A stretch of DNA of 64,000 nucleotides from Pseudonocardia acidicola (GTDB lineage Bacteria > Actinomycetota > Actinomycetes > Mycobacteriales > Pseudonocardiaceae): assembly GCF_012911935.1 (NCBI RefSeq), contig NZ_JAAXLA010000027.1, positions 1-64,000 on the forward strand, read 5' to 3'. Position numbers and translations under genes: made by a program. The notes under the pieces are model-generated. The model did not search any database and was not told the DNA's origin. It worked only from the letters and a program-made list of their open reading frames with translations. Each line of letters starts with the position of its first letter. Positions within the stretch are counted from its first letter, which is position 1. Below are positions 53,051-62,558 of this stretch, piece by piece.

Positions 53051-54655
53051 TCAGCGAGCCGCCCGGTACCGGTCGACCAGGACCCGCTTGACCAGCTTCC
53101 CGGTCGGGGTGCGCGGCAGCTCGTCGACGAAGTCCACACTGCGCGGCGCCTTGTACCGGGCGATCCGCTCCCGGACGAAGTCCAGCAGCTCCTTCTCCAG
53201 GGCTGGGCCCGGCTCGGCACCCTGCGCCGGCACCACCACCGCCTTGACCTGCTCGCCCATCTCGTCGTCCGGCACCCCGATCACGGCGACGTCGTAGACC
53301 GACGGGTGCAGCGCGAGGCAGTCCTCGGTCTCCTGCGGGTAGATGTTCACCCCGCCGGAGATGATCGTGAAGGCGCGGCGGTCGGTGAGGAACAGGTAGC
53401 CGTCGTGGTCGAGGTAGCCGATGTCGCCGGTGGTCGACCAGGTCTCGTGCTCGGGGTGCTGCGCGGAGCGGGTCTTCTCGTCGTCGTTGTGGTAGCGGAA
53501 CGGCACCTCGTCGCGCTCGAAGTAGACGGTGCCGATGCCGCCGACCGGCAGTTCCCTGCCGTCGTCGTCGCAGATCCGCAGGGTGCCCAGCGCCGCGCGA
53601 CCGACCGAGCCGGGCTTGGCGAGCCAGTCGTGCGGTCCGATCACGGTGATCCCGGAGCCCTCGGTGGCGCCGTAGTACTCGTGCAGGATCGGGCCCCACC
53701 AGTCGAGCATCCGCTGCTTGACCTCCACCGGGCACGGGGCCGCGGCGTGGATCGCGGCCCGTTGCGACGACACGTCGTAGCGGGCGCGTACCGCCGGATC
53801 CAACTGCAGCATCCGGACGAACATCGTCGGCACCCACTGGCTGTGCGTGATCCGGTACCGCTCGATGTCGCGCAGCGCGGTCTCGGCGTCGAACCGGTCG
53901 GCCATCACCAGGGTCCCGCCCAGCGCGTGCGTCATCGCGCTGAAGCGCAGCGGCGCGGCGTGGTAGACCGGCGCCGGGGAGTAGTAGACGGTGTCGGCGT
54001 CGAAGCCGTAGAGGGGGCCGAACGCGGCGACGACGCTGTTGCCCGGCTCGTCCACCTGCCGGTCGGGGAGCTCCGGGCGGATGCCCTTGGGCCGGCCGGT
54101 GGTCCCCGAGGAGTAGAGCATGTCCACGCCGCAGGGCTGATCGTCCAGCGGCCCGCCGGGCTGGCCGGCGAGCGCCGCGGTGTAGTCGTCGTACCCGTCG
54201 ACCGGCCCACCGAAGGGCCGCTCGCGGGCCCGAGCATCGGTACCGAAGGGCCGCTCGCCGGCCCGGGCATCGGTACCGAAGGCCAGCCGCCGCTGCACCC
54301 GCGGGGTGAGCGGGACGATCGCCTCGGCCGCCTCTCGCAGGCCCGCGGAGACCACCAGCACCCGCGCCTCGCAGTCGTCGACGATGTAGCCGATCTCCGG
54401 CGCCGACAGGTGGTGGTTCACCGCGGTGATGTAGAGCCCGGAACGGACCGCGGCCCAGTAGACCTCGAAGGCCTCCGGGGCGTTGTCGGTGACGACGGCG
54501 ACGTGATCGCCCCGGGTGAGGCCGGCCGCGCGCAGCACCCGGGCCAGCCGGGCCGAGCGGTCGTCCAGTTGGGCGTAGGTCACGGTCCGTCCGTTGGCCG
54601 ACATGATGATCGCCGGCTTGTCGGGCGTTGTGCGCGCGTGCGTTCCCGGGTACAC
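53051..54655 (-). CDS. AMP-forming acyl-CoA ligase with in-frame 33-bp tandem repeat
   Basis: Ligase of 534 aa. The P-loop YSSGTTGRPKG is near residue 181. EYYGATEGSG, the hinge DRRAFTIISGGVNIYPQETE and GKLVKRVLVDRY follow. An inserted loop before the P-loop (FGTDARAGERP, then FGTDARARERP) comes from a DNA tandem repeat at 54209-54282. Start GTG 54655 is set by GAGGGGG just upstream. It is divergent from the ferredoxin-reductase/P450 operon, so the acid may be made or used by the P450 route. Confidence 0.92.
   Translation of the reverse strand: MYPGTHARTTPDKPAIIMSANGRTVTYAQLDDRSARLARVLRAAGLTRGDHVAVVTDNAPEAFEVYWAAVRSGLYITAVNHHLSAPEIGYIVDDCEARVLVVSAGLREAAEAIVPLTPRVQRRLAFGTDARAGERPFGTDARARERPFGGPVDGYDDYTAALAGQPGGPLDDQPCGVDMLYSSGTTGRPKGIRPELPDRQVDEPGNSVVAAFGPLYGFDADTVYYSPAPVYHAAPLRFSAMTHALGGTLVMADRFDAETALRDIERYRITHSQWVPTMFVRMLQLDPAVRARYDVSSQRAAIHAAAPCPVEVKQRMLDWWGPILHEYYGATEGSGITVIGPHDWLAKPGSVGRAALGTLRICDDDGRELPVGGIGTVYFERDEVPFRYHNDDEKTRSAQHPEHETWSTTGDIGYLDHDGYLFLTDRRAFTIISGGVNIYPQETEDCLALHPSVYDVAVIGVPDDEMGEQVKAVVVPAQGAEPGPALEKELLDFVRERIARYKAPRSVDFVDELPRTPTGKLVKRVLVDRYRAAR
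54209..54282. repeat. 33-bp tandem repeat, 2.25 copies, inside ligase gene
   Basis: Units at 54209-54241 and 54242-54274 differ at two or three bases, and a partial third copy follows. The length is a multiple of 3, so the reading frame survives and 11 residues are duplicated. Confidence 0.9.
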
Positions 54656-54740
54656 CTGACCCCCTCGTCGTGTGCTCACCCCGGACGCTAGCCGCCCGGG
54701 CCCCGGCACGGACAACCCTCGGCCAGGAGGGACCCTGCCC

Positions 54741-56402
54741 ATGAGGCTCGTCGTCGACCTGACCCGCTGCCAGGGCTACGCGCAGTACGCCTTCCTCGCA
54801 CCGCAGGTGTTCCGGATGGCCGGCGAGGAGGCGCTGCTCTACGACCCCGGCCCGGACGAGGACCAGCGGGAACGCGTGCTGCGCGCCGCCGCGGCCTGTC
54901 CTGTCCAGGCGATGCGGATCGACCGGGTGGACACCCCTGCGGAGCCGTCGCCGGCCGTGCACTCCACGGCGGTGCGATCGACGACGGCCGGTGCGGCAGG
55001 AGCCGAGCCATCGGGCGGCGCCGCGGCGTTGCGGCGCACCGGCCGGGTGGTGATCGTCGGCGCCGCGCTGGCCGGTCTGCGGGCCGCGGCCGTGCTGCGC
55101 CGGGAGGGTTTCCGCGGGTCGCTGACCCTGATCGGGGACGAGCGGCGCGACCCCTACGACCGGCCGCCGCTGTCCAAGCAGGTCTTGACCGGCTGGGTGC
55201 CGGCCGCGGACACCGCGCTGCCCCGGCCGCGTGACCTCGACGCGCAGTGGCGTCTCGGGACACCCGCCACCCGGCTGGACCTGACCGGCAAGCGGGTGGG
55301 GCTGGCCGACGGCGACTGGGTTCCCTACGACAAGTTGCTGATCACCACCGGGGTGCGGGCGCGCCCCTGGCCGAACCCGGACGAGGCCGCGCTGGACGGG
55401 GTGTTCGTGCTGCGCACCCGCGACGACGGGCACGCGCTCGCCGCCCGGCTGGGCGCCGGGCCGGGTCGGGTGCTGGTGGTCGGGGCCGGGTTCACCGGTT
55501 CCGAGGTCGCGTCGGCGTGCCGGGACCTCGGGCTCGCGGTGACCGTCGTGGAGGCCGGGCCGGCGCCGCTGGTCGGCGCGATGGGCGGGGTGATCGGTGC
55601 GGTCACGGCGGACCTGCAGCGCGAGCACGGCGTCGACCTGCGGTGCGGGGTGACGGTCACCGCCCTGGAGGGCGACGGCAGCGGGCGGCTGCGGCGCGCC
55701 CGGCTCTCCGACGGCACCGTGCTCGACGTCGACGTCGCGGTGGCCGCGCTCGGCGGGATCCGCAACGTCGAGTGGCTGGAGGGCTCCGGGGTCGCAGCCG
55801 GCGCCTGGGGTGTGGGGTGCGACGCGGGCTGCCGCGTCTTCGACGTCAACGGCCTGGTCAGCGACGACGTCTTCGCCGCCGGTGACGTGGCCCGGCTGCC
55901 GCACCCGGTCTACGCGTACCAGTTCCTGGCCCTGGAGCACTGGGGCAACGCGGTCACCCAGGCGGAGATCGCCGCGCACAACATGGTCAGCGGGGAGACC
56001 GACCGCTGGCCGCACCTGACCCTGCCGGTGTTCTGGTCCTCCCAGTTCGGGGTCGAGATCAAGTCCGTGGGCGTGCCGAGCTTCGCCGACGAGGTCGTCG
56101 TCGCGCAGGGGTCGGTGGCGCAGCGGCGCTTCGTCGCCGCCTACGGCTACCGGGGCCGGATCACCGCCGCGGTCGGGATCGACCAGGCGAAGTGGATGGA
56201 GTTCTACGAGCGGCAGATCGAGCAGGCGGCTCCGTTCCCGCCCGCCTTCACCCACGTCGACCAGCCGCCGGCGGACACCGCGCCGGTGGAGGCCGGCTTC
56301 CCGGAGCGGGTGGTGCCCGTCCATGGCGCGACAGTGGTGGTCACCGGGCACGACCCGTCCGAACGCCGGGCGACGCTGGTGCGGCCGGGGCACGTTCGAT
56401 GA
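54741..56402 (+). CDS. Ferredoxin--FAD ferredoxin-reductase fusion, ferredoxin domain lacking one cluster Cys
   Basis: Protein of 553 aa. Residues 1-62 are a [3Fe-4S]-type ferredoxin domain of the P450-partner kind. The C-x5-C pair reads CQGYAQY (Cys10, Tyr16), so the second ligand is lost; the later CP motif (AACPVQAM) is kept. A linker leads to a reductase (about 100-480) with FAD motif VVIVGAALAGLRAA, DPYDRPPLSKQ, NAD motif VLVVGAGFTGSEVA and VFAAGDVA. It presumably passes electrons from NAD(P)H to the P450 that it overlaps by ATGA. Cluster binding is doubtful. Confidence 0.92.
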   Translation: MRLVVDLTRCQGYAQYAFLAPQVFRMAGEEALLYDPGPDEDQRERVLRAAAACPVQAMRIDRVDTPAEPSPAVHSTAVRSTTAGAAGAEPSGGAAALRRTGRVVIVGAALAGLRAAAVLRREGFRGSLTLIGDERRDPYDRPPLSKQVLTGWVPAADTALPRPRDLDAQWRLGTPATRLDLTGKRVGLADGDWVPYDKLLITTGVRARPWPNPDEAALDGVFVLRTRDDGHALAARLGAGPGRVLVVGAGFTGSEVASACRDLGLAVTVVEAGPAPLVGAMGGVIGAVTADLQREHGVDLRCGVTVTALEGDGSGRLRRARLSDGTVLDVDVAVAALGGIRNVEWLEGSGVAAGAWGVGCDAGCRVFDVNGLVSDDVFAAGDVARLPHPVYAYQFLALEHWGNAVTQAEIAAHNMVSGETDRWPHLTLPVFWSSQFGVEIKSVGVPSFADEVVVAQGSVAQRRFVAAYGYRGRITAAVGIDQAKWMEFYERQIEQAAPFPPAFTHVDQPPADTAPVEAGFPERVVPVHGATVVVTGHDPSERRATLVRPGHVR

Positions 56403-57628
56403 GCGCCGGGATGACCGTGGACGAGGCGTTCGACCGGATCCTGGACCACCGCAACCGGGCGAACCCCTACCCGCTCTACGCCGACCTGCGGCGCACGCCG
56501 GTGGCGCGGCTGCGGGACGGCACGTACGTCGTCAGCACCTACCGGGAGATCACCGCGCTGCTGCACGACCCGCGGATCAGCTCCGATCCGGCCAACCTGC
56601 CCGACGGCACCGGCGAGGCGCCCACGGGCCTGCCGCCGAGCTTCATCCGGCTGGACCCGCCCGACCACGACCAGCTCCGCCGGCTGGCCATGCGGCACTT
56701 CGGGCCGCCGCACACCCCGGACCGGATCGACGGCATGCAGCCGCAGTTGCGCGAGATCACCGACCGGCTGATCGACGGGTTCGCCGACCGGAGCCGGGTC
56801 GACCTGGTCGACGACTTCGCCTACCCGTTCCCGGTCACGGCGATCTGCGCGCTGCTCGGTGTGCCCCGGGAGGACGAGCCGCGGTTCCACACCTGGGCCG
56901 ACGCGATCGTCGAGGCGATCGACCCGGCCGCCGGGGACCTGGCCGAGCGGCGGCGCAAGGACAACCGGGCGCGAGCGGAACTCGCCGGGTACCTCGCCAC
57001 CCTGATCGAGGCGCGCCGCCGGCAACCGGGCGACGACCTGCTCTCCGGGCTGGCCACCGACCACGCCCCGGAGGGGCCGATGTCGCTGCCGGACCTGCTC
57101 AGCACGGCCGTCCTGCTGCTCATCGCCGGCCACGAGACCACCGTCAATCTGATCGCCAACGGGATGCTCACGCTGCTGCGCCACCCGGACCTGCTCGTCC
57201 GGCTGCGCGGCGAGCCCACCATGGTGATCCGGCTGGTCGAGGAGCTGCTGCGCTACGAACCGCCGGTGCAGTACCTCCCCAGCCGGGCCGCCCTCGACGA
57301 CATCGAGATCGCCGGCACCCACATCCCGAAGGGCTCCCAGGTGCGGCTGATGCTCGCGGCCGGTAGCCGCGACCCGGCGCGGGTACACGAGCCGGAACGG
57401 TTCGACCCCGGCCGCGAGCAGAACGAGCACTTCGGCTTCGGCGGTGGCGTCCACTACTGCTTCGGGGCGCCGCTGGCCCGGGTGGAGACCTACCTCGCGC
57501 TGACCGAGCTCGCCCGCCGGTTGGACAACCCACGCCTGGTCACCGACCCGCCGCCGTACCGGCCGAACTCGGTACTGCGCGGACCGCGCCACCTGCTCGT
57601 CGACATCGACGGGGTCCGCCCGGCCTAG
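56399..57628 (+). CDS. Cytochrome P450
   Basis: Bacterial P450 of 409 aa. I-helix AGHETT (243-248), K-helix ExxR in EELLRYEPPVQ, heme loop FGFGGGVHYCFGAPLAR with Cys354 as axial ligand. It hydroxylates an unknown lipid, terpenoid or aromatic substrate with electrons from the upstream fusion. The flanking acyl-CoA ligases suggest that the product is an acid or becomes one. Confidence 0.96.
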   Translation: MSAGMTVDEAFDRILDHRNRANPYPLYADLRRTPVARLRDGTYVVSTYREITALLHDPRISSDPANLPDGTGEAPTGLPPSFIRLDPPDHDQLRRLAMRHFGPPHTPDRIDGMQPQLREITDRLIDGFADRSRVDLVDDFAYPFPVTAICALLGVPREDEPRFHTWADAIVEAIDPAAGDLAERRRKDNRARAELAGYLATLIEARRRQPGDDLLSGLATDHAPEGPMSLPDLLSTAVLLLIAGHETTVNLIANGMLTLLRHPDLLVRLRGEPTMVIRLVEELLRYEPPVQYLPSRAALDDIEIAGTHIPKGSQVRLMLAAGSRDPARVHEPERFDPGREQNEHFGFGGGVHYCFGAPLARVETYLALTELARRLDNPRLVTDPPPYRPNSVLRGPRHLLVDIDGVRPA

Positions 57629-57679
57629 TCGGGCCCGGGCGCGGCAACCGGCACTGCTCGCCGCGTGACCGGCAGCCGA

Positions 57680-59293
57680 TCAGACCCCCCGTTCGGCCAG
57701 GTTCGCGTGCGCGGCGCGCAGGTCGCGCTTGAGGATCTTCCCGCTGGGATTCTTCGGGAGCGCATCGGCGAACACGACGTACTTGGGCCGCTTGTACCCG
57801 GCGAGGTGTTCGCGGACGTGCGCGGTGACCTGCTCGACGGTCAGCTCGACACCGGCCTTGGGCACCACGACCGCGGTGACCGCCTCGATCCAGCGCGGGT
57901 GGCTGATGCCGAACACGGCGACCTCGGCGACGCCCTCGAGCAGGTAGATGGCCTCCTCGACCTCGCGGCTGGCGACGTTCTCCCCACCGGTCTTGATCAT
58001 GTCCTTCTTGCGGTCGACCACCGACAGGTAGCCGTCCTCGGACAGGATGCCGAGGTCACCGGAGTGGAACCAGCCGCCCCGGAACGCCGCCGCGGTCTTC
58101 TCCTCGTCGTTGTGGTAGCCCAGCGCGGCGTGCGGGCTGCGGTGCACGATCTCACCGATCTGCCCGGGTGGCACCGGGTTGTCGTCGTCGTCGACGAGCC
58201 GGGTCTCCACGTTCAGCGACGCCCGGCCCGCGGTGCCCGCCTTCGGCATCTGCTCGTGCGGGCGCAGGATCGTGGCCAGCGGCGACATCTCGGTCTGCCC
58301 GTAGAAGTTCCACAACTGCACGTCGGGCAACCGGCGCTGCAGCTCCCGCAGCACCTCCACCGGCATCGGGGAGGCGCCGTAGTAGCCCTTGCGCAGCGAC
58401 GACAGGTCGGTCGTGTCGAACTCGGGGTGGCGCAGCAGCGAGATCCACACCGTCGGCGGGCAGAACAGCTTGGTCACCCTCTCCCGCTCGATCGTCGCGA
58501 GCAGGGTGGCCGGGTCCGGTCCGGGCAGGATGATGCTGGTCGCGCCCAGGTAGACATCGACGGAGAAGAAACAGTCCAGCTGCGCGCAGTGGTACATCGG
58601 CAGCGCGTGCACCTCGACGTCGTCGACCGCCATCCCGCCGTCGACGATGCAGCTCACGTACTGCGCGATCAGCGACCGGCTCGGCAGCATCACGCCCTTG
58701 GGGCGGGACTCGGTGCCGGAGGTGTACATCAGCCGCAGCGGGTCGTCGTCGGCGATCGGCACGCCGGGCTCGCCCGGGTCGCGGTCCCCGTCGATCCAGC
58801 CGTCGACGTCCTCCCAGCCCTCAGCCGGGTCGGTGCCGGCGAGGGAGATCCAGCCACGGACCCCGCCGGAGAGCCCGGCGCTCGCCAGCGCCTTCTCCGC
58901 GGTGGGCGCGAGCGCGTCCTCGGTGACCAGCCCGGACGCCCCGGAGTGGGACAGGATGAACGCGATCTCCTCCGCGCCCAGCATGAAGTTGACCGGCACC
59001 AGCACCACGCCCAGCTTGGCCGTGGCGAACACCAGCACCGCGTACTGCCAGGAGTTGTGCGACAGCAGCGCGAGCCGGTCGCCCTTGACCAGCCCTCGCT
59101 CGGCCAGCGCGTGCGCGGCCCGGTTCACGCATGCGTCGAACTCGGCGAACGTGGCCCTGCGCTCGCCGGCCACCACGCCGAGCTTGTCCGGGCAGCGCAG
59201 CGCGGTGCGGCGCAACAGGTCGCCGATCGAGTGCTGGCGGGCGCGGGCGACCGCCCCGGTGGTCTCGGGTGTGAACTGCGCGACGTGGGCCAT
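57680..59293 (-). CDS. AMP-forming acyl-CoA ligase
   Basis: Ligase of 537 aa. The P-loop is MYTSGTESRPKG (near residue 190), with ES in place of the usual TG. NFYGQTEMSPL, GWFHSGDLG, DRKKDMIKTGGENV and NPSGKILKRDLR follow. Converges with the P450 gene across 51 bp. Start ATG 59293 is preferred; ATG 59302 in frame is possible. Confidence 0.93.
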   Translation of the reverse strand: MAHVAQFTPETTGAVARARQHSIGDLLRRTALRCPDKLGVVAGERRATFAEFDACVNRAAHALAERGLVKGDRLALLSHNSWQYAVLVFATAKLGVVLVPVNFMLGAEEIAFILSHSGASGLVTEDALAPTAEKALASAGLSGGVRGWISLAGTDPAEGWEDVDGWIDGDRDPGEPGVPIADDDPLRLMYTSGTESRPKGVMLPSRSLIAQYVSCIVDGGMAVDDVEVHALPMYHCAQLDCFFSVDVYLGATSIILPGPDPATLLATIERERVTKLFCPPTVWISLLRHPEFDTTDLSSLRKGYYGASPMPVEVLRELQRRLPDVQLWNFYGQTEMSPLATILRPHEQMPKAGTAGRASLNVETRLVDDDDNPVPPGQIGEIVHRSPHAALGYHNDEEKTAAAFRGGWFHSGDLGILSEDGYLSVVDRKKDMIKTGGENVASREVEEAIYLLEGVAEVAVFGISHPRWIEAVTAVVVPKAGVELTVEQVTAHVREHLAGYKRPKYVVFADALPKNPSGKILKRDLRAAHANLAERGV

Positions 59294-59315
59294 GGGCCGC
59301 ATCCTGCCCGATCGG

Positions 59316-60371
59316 TCACGTTCCGGGGACCGGCTCCACCGATGTCCGTTGCATCCGGAGGCGGTCCAGCTCGTAGGTGACGACGGCCAGCACCAGCAGG
59401 TCGAACGTGAGCCCCACCAGGGCACCGAACTGGTCGCTGGTGAACGCGAAGACCTGGGTGAACAGGATGTCGACCAGGATCGCGACCCGGAACAGCTCGA
59501 ACGCCTGCAGCCGGTGCCGCCGCAGCCGGACCGCCCCCACGACGGCGAGCACGGCCGAGGCCGCCCCGGACAGCAGTGACGCCATCACGGCGCCCTGCTC
59601 GGGACCGAAGTCGAGCGTGCCCCCGACCGCCAGCGCGAGGCCGACCGCGATGCCCGCGAGCAGCCGCAGCAGCGCCAGCAGCACGAACATCGTGATCATC
59701 GTGACGACCATCCACCGGCGCCGCAGCAGCCACTCCGCCGCGGCCGACAACCGATCGGCGACGATGCGGTGGGCGGGTCGTCGCCGCATCTCGCGTTCGG
59801 GGAGGGCCCGCAGCAGCCTGGTGAGCGCCGCGGCGATGGCGGGTGACTCCGCCGGGTCGTCGCGCTGCACGAGCTCCAGCGCGGACCGGCGCTCCTCCGC
59901 GGTGAGCCCGGTGGTCAGGCCCCCGACGGCCGCGTAGGCGGCGTTCGCGTAGCGCTCCGCGGCCTGTAGCGGCCGGTGCGACCTGGTGCGCCGCGCCAGG
60001 ATCACCAGCAGCGCGAAGACCAGATAGATGATCGCCGCGGCCGGGCGGTAGAAGTAGTCCGTCCTGCTGGTGACGAACTTGCCCACCTCGTCGACGAACA
60101 GGCCGAACCCGATCCCGCCGATCAGCGCCGCCCAGGTGCGTACTCCGCTGCCCATGTAGAGCAGCGCCAGCAGCAAGGCGCACAGCATCAACAGGCCGCC
60201 CCACACCACGTGCGCGATGTGCAGGGCCCCGCCGCCGATCTGCGGGTAGTGGGCCAGCGCGAGGTAGCCGCGGGTCACCAGCACGGTCGCGATACCCGCG
60301 ACGGCGAACAGTTCGAGGTTCCGGCCGCCGCCGGCGATCCTGATCGGCCGGAGGCGCCGTACCGCCACCAC
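59316..60371 (-). CDS. Polytopic membrane protein of unknown function
   Basis: Protein of 351 aa. Four hydrophobic helices in the first 120 residues surround the conserved-looking loop FGLFVDEVGKFVTSRTDYFYRP. An Arg-rich cytoplasmic stretch of about 110 residues and four more helices follow. I do not recognise a named family. Start GTG 60371 lies 7 nt after a TAGCGT box, so it is probably leaderless and transcribed alone. Confidence 0.82.
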   Translation of the reverse strand: MVAVRRLRPIRIAGGGRNLELFAVAGIATVLVTRGYLALAHYPQIGGGALHIAHVVWGGLLMLCALLLALLYMGSGVRTWAALIGGIGFGLFVDEVGKFVTSRTDYFYRPAAAIIYLVFALLVILARRTRSHRPLQAAERYANAAYAAVGGLTTGLTAEERRSALELVQRDDPAESPAIAAALTRLLRALPEREMRRRPAHRIVADRLSAAAEWLLRRRWMVVTMITMFVLLALLRLLAGIAVGLALAVGGTLDFGPEQGAVMASLLSGAASAVLAVVGAVRLRRHRLQAFELFRVAILVDILFTQVFAFTSDQFGALVGLTFDLLVLAVVTYELDRLRMQRTSVEPVPGT

Positions 60372-60378
60372 GGGAACG

Positions 60379-60384
60379 ACGCTA
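60379..60384 (-). promoter_or_regulatory. -10 box of membrane protein gene
   Basis: TAGCGT on the minus strand, 7 nt before GTG 60371; leaderless arrangement. Confidence 0.45.
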
Positions 60385-60487
60385 GCGCCGCGGCGGCGGG
60401 CTCCGCTGCGCCCGGCCGCTCCGACTCCGCGGGCGGCGCGAGGTTGGGCCGCACGGCCGCGGCGCGGTGGGCCCGGATGCGGGGCGG

Positions 60488-61498
60488 TCAGGCCGGGCGG
60501 CAGATCACCGCGCCGGACCGATGACCGGAGACGGTCACGCCGGGGGCCGCGGCGAGCGCCGTGACCGGGTCGCCCGTCGCTGCGGTCCGGATCGGGCGGA
60601 TGCGGCCGCCGCGGCGGTCCCCCGGCTCGATCCGCCACAACGCGAACCCGCCCCCGACATCGCCGGAGGCGAGGGTTCGGGTGCCCGGGATCCAGGCCAG
60701 CGCGCTGACCCGGTCGGCGTGCCCGCCCACGGCCAGCAGCGCCTCCCGCCCGGTCGGCCCCGCCCCGGAGAAGTCCCAGCAGGCGATGTCCGCACCGCCG
60801 TCGCACGCCAGCCAGCGACCGCTCGACTCGAACGCGAGATTCGCCACCGTGGTCGGGAACCCGCTCATCCGGAAGTCGGACCCGCCGGGCAGCCGCCAGC
60901 CGTGCAGGGTGGCGTCCTGGCTGCCGCCGACCACCCAGCGCCCGTTCGGGGCCACGGCCAGCCCGGCGATCGCCCCAGGGGCGGGCAGGCGTTCGACGAT
61001 CTTGTCGGCGGACGGCTCGAACACCGTGACGCCCTGGTAGGCCGCGGCCGCGACCCGGCGCTCGCCACGGACCCACGCCAGCCCGGTGCAGGTGCTGGTG
61101 AGCAGGGGCGACGTCCAGCACCGCGAGCTGTCCCGGTCGACGACCCGGACCTGGCGGCCTTCCGCGACGGCCAGCCGGTCGGACCGGTCGGACCAGGCGA
61201 GCGCCGCACACCAGCCCGTCGCGGCGTGGCGCAGCAGCCGGCCGTCGGCGCCGAGGTCCCACATCGCGCAGCACTCCGAGCCACCGGCGGCCAGCCGGGT
61301 GCCGTCGGGGCTGACGGCGAGGGCGAGCAGGGCGTCGCCCAGGGTGAGCCGGTGACGCGGCGCGCCGTCCGCGTCGAGCACGACGACGGCCCCCTCCGAA
61401 CCACCGACCACGACCCCGCCGGCCGAGGCGGCGAGCGCGACCACCGGCTCCTCGAGATCGGCCCGCCACCGCGGTGCCGTGCTGGTCGCGGCGGTCAT
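60488..61498 (-). CDS. WD40-repeat protein coupled to COG0523 GTPase
   Basis: Protein of 336 aa made of about seven WD40-like blades (for example [70 protein letters not shown]). It has no signal peptide or membrane helix, so it is cytoplasmic. It contains eight Cys, several at strand ends. Its start overlaps the GTPase stop by ATGA (61495-61498), so both should be made together under the Zur-like box. Probably a scaffold or client of the zinc GTPase (inference). Confidence 0.88.
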   Translation of the reverse strand: MTAATSTAPRWRADLEEPVVALAASAGGVVVGGSEGAVVVLDADGAPRHRLTLGDALLALAVSPDGTRLAAGGSECCAMWDLGADGRLLRHAATGWCAALAWSDRSDRLAVAEGRQVRVVDRDSSRCWTSPLLTSTCTGLAWVRGERRVAAAAYQGVTVFEPSADKIVERLPAPGAIAGLAVAPNGRWVVGGSQDATLHGWRLPGGSDFRMSGFPTTVANLAFESSGRWLACDGGADIACWDFSGAGPTGREALLAVGGHADRVSALAWIPGTRTLASGDVGGGFALWRIEPGDRRGGRIRPIRTAATGDPVTALAAAPGVTVSGHRSGAVICRPA

Positions 61499-62493
61499 GC
61501 CCCGGCCCCGACCAGGCAGGCCCGGAAGCCTGCCTCGAGCTCGGCGCGGTCGAGGTTGCGGCCGATGAACACCATCCGGTTGCGCCGGGACTCCGTCTCG
61601 CGCCACGGCGCCCCGAGCTCGCCGTCGTGCAGCATGTGTACGCCCTGGAAGACGTAGCGTCGGTCGTCGCCGGCCAGGTTGAGCACGCCCTTGCTGCGGA
61701 ACAGGTCCGGGCCGCGCCGGCCCAGCAGGGTGCCGAGCCAGTCGTTCAGCCGCGGCACGTCGACCGCACCGTCGGCCTCGATGCCGACGCTGGTGACGCT
61801 CTGGTCGTGCTGGTGCTCGGCGTCGGGGTCGAGGAAGTCGGGCTCATCGGCGAGGACGGTGTCGAGGTCGAACGCGCGGACGTCGAGGATCTGCCGCAGA
61901 TCGACGTCGGCGCGGACGGCGGGCAGCACGGCGGCGCTGGCGTTGACGGCCCGGATGCGACCGGTCACCTCGGCGATCTCGCCCGGCCCGACCAGGTCGG
62001 TCTTGTTGAGCACGATCCGATCGGCGAACGCGATCTGCTCCACGGCCTCGTTCTCCACCCCGTCGGGTTTGACCTCGTCGAGGTGGGCGAGCACGTGCTT
62101 GGCGTCGACGACCGTGACGATGGCGTCGAGCCGCAGCTGTGCCCGCAGGGTGTCGTCGACGAAGAAGGTCTGCGCGACCGGTGCCGGGTCGGCCAGACCG
62201 GTGGTCTCGACCAGGATCGCGTCGAAGCGGTCCTTGCGACGCAGCAGCGCGCCGAGGATCCGGATGAGATCCCCGCGCACGGTGCAGCAGATGCAGCCGT
62301 TGTTCATCTCGAACACCTCCTCCTCGGCGTCGAGCACCAGGGCGTCGTCCACCCCCACCTCACCGAACTCGTTCTCGATCACGGCGATCCGCAGGCCGTG
62401 ACGGTCGGTGAGGATGCGGTTGAGCAGGGTGGTCTTGCCGGACCCGAGGAAGCCGGTGAGCACGGTGACCGGGATGCGCTGATCGGTGGGCAT
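61495..62493 (-). CDS. COG0523/CobW-family GTPase, putative zinc metallochaperone
   Basis: G3E GTPase of 332 aa. Walker [12 protein letters not shown] (14-24), the metal motif CICC (67-70), ETTGLADP and NKTD (163-166). An acidic His segment DAEHQHD (about 224-230) and a CobW C-domain follow. The family delivers or guards metal; zinc is indicated by the Zur-like box 21 nt before ATG 62493. It lies downstream of a methionine aminopeptidase gene, a known client type for zinc GTPases (ZNG1-MetAP1 in eukaryotes). Confidence 0.94.
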   Translation of the reverse strand: MPTDQRIPVTVLTGFLGSGKTTLLNRILTDRHGLRIAVIENEFGEVGVDDALVLDAEEEVFEMNNGCICCTVRGDLIRILGALLRRKDRFDAILVETTGLADPAPVAQTFFVDDTLRAQLRLDAIVTVVDAKHVLAHLDEVKPDGVENEAVEQIAFADRIVLNKTDLVGPGEIAEVTGRIRAVNASAAVLPAVRADVDLRQILDVRAFDLDTVLADEPDFLDPDAEHQHDQSVTSVGIEADGAVDVPRLNDWLGTLLGRRGPDLFRSKGVLNLAGDDRRYVFQGVHMLHDGELGAPWRETESRRNRMVFIGRNLDRAELEAGFRACLVGAGA

Positions 62494-62513
62494 GCCGGCC
62501 AGTAGAGCGTTAG

Positions 62514-62528
62514 TGACAACGATTTTCA
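62514..62528 (-). promoter_or_regulatory. Zur-like box
   Basis: Minus strand TGAAAATCGTTGTCA, of the symmetric form TGANAA-N3-TTNTCA. It matches the 15-mer bound by actinobacterial Zur (about TGAAAATGATTTTCA). It lies 21 nt before the GTPase start, where zinc-loaded Zur would block transcription. Confidence 0.75.
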
Positions 62529-62558
62529 AATAGGCTGCGGCGCATGCGCCGCAGCCCC

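Noticed and set aside
53004..56393. Open frame of over 1100 codons on the minus strand across the ligase and ferredoxin-reductase genes
   Set aside because: Low-complexity Arg/Pro/Gly translation; both strands here are explained by real genes with catalytic motifs.
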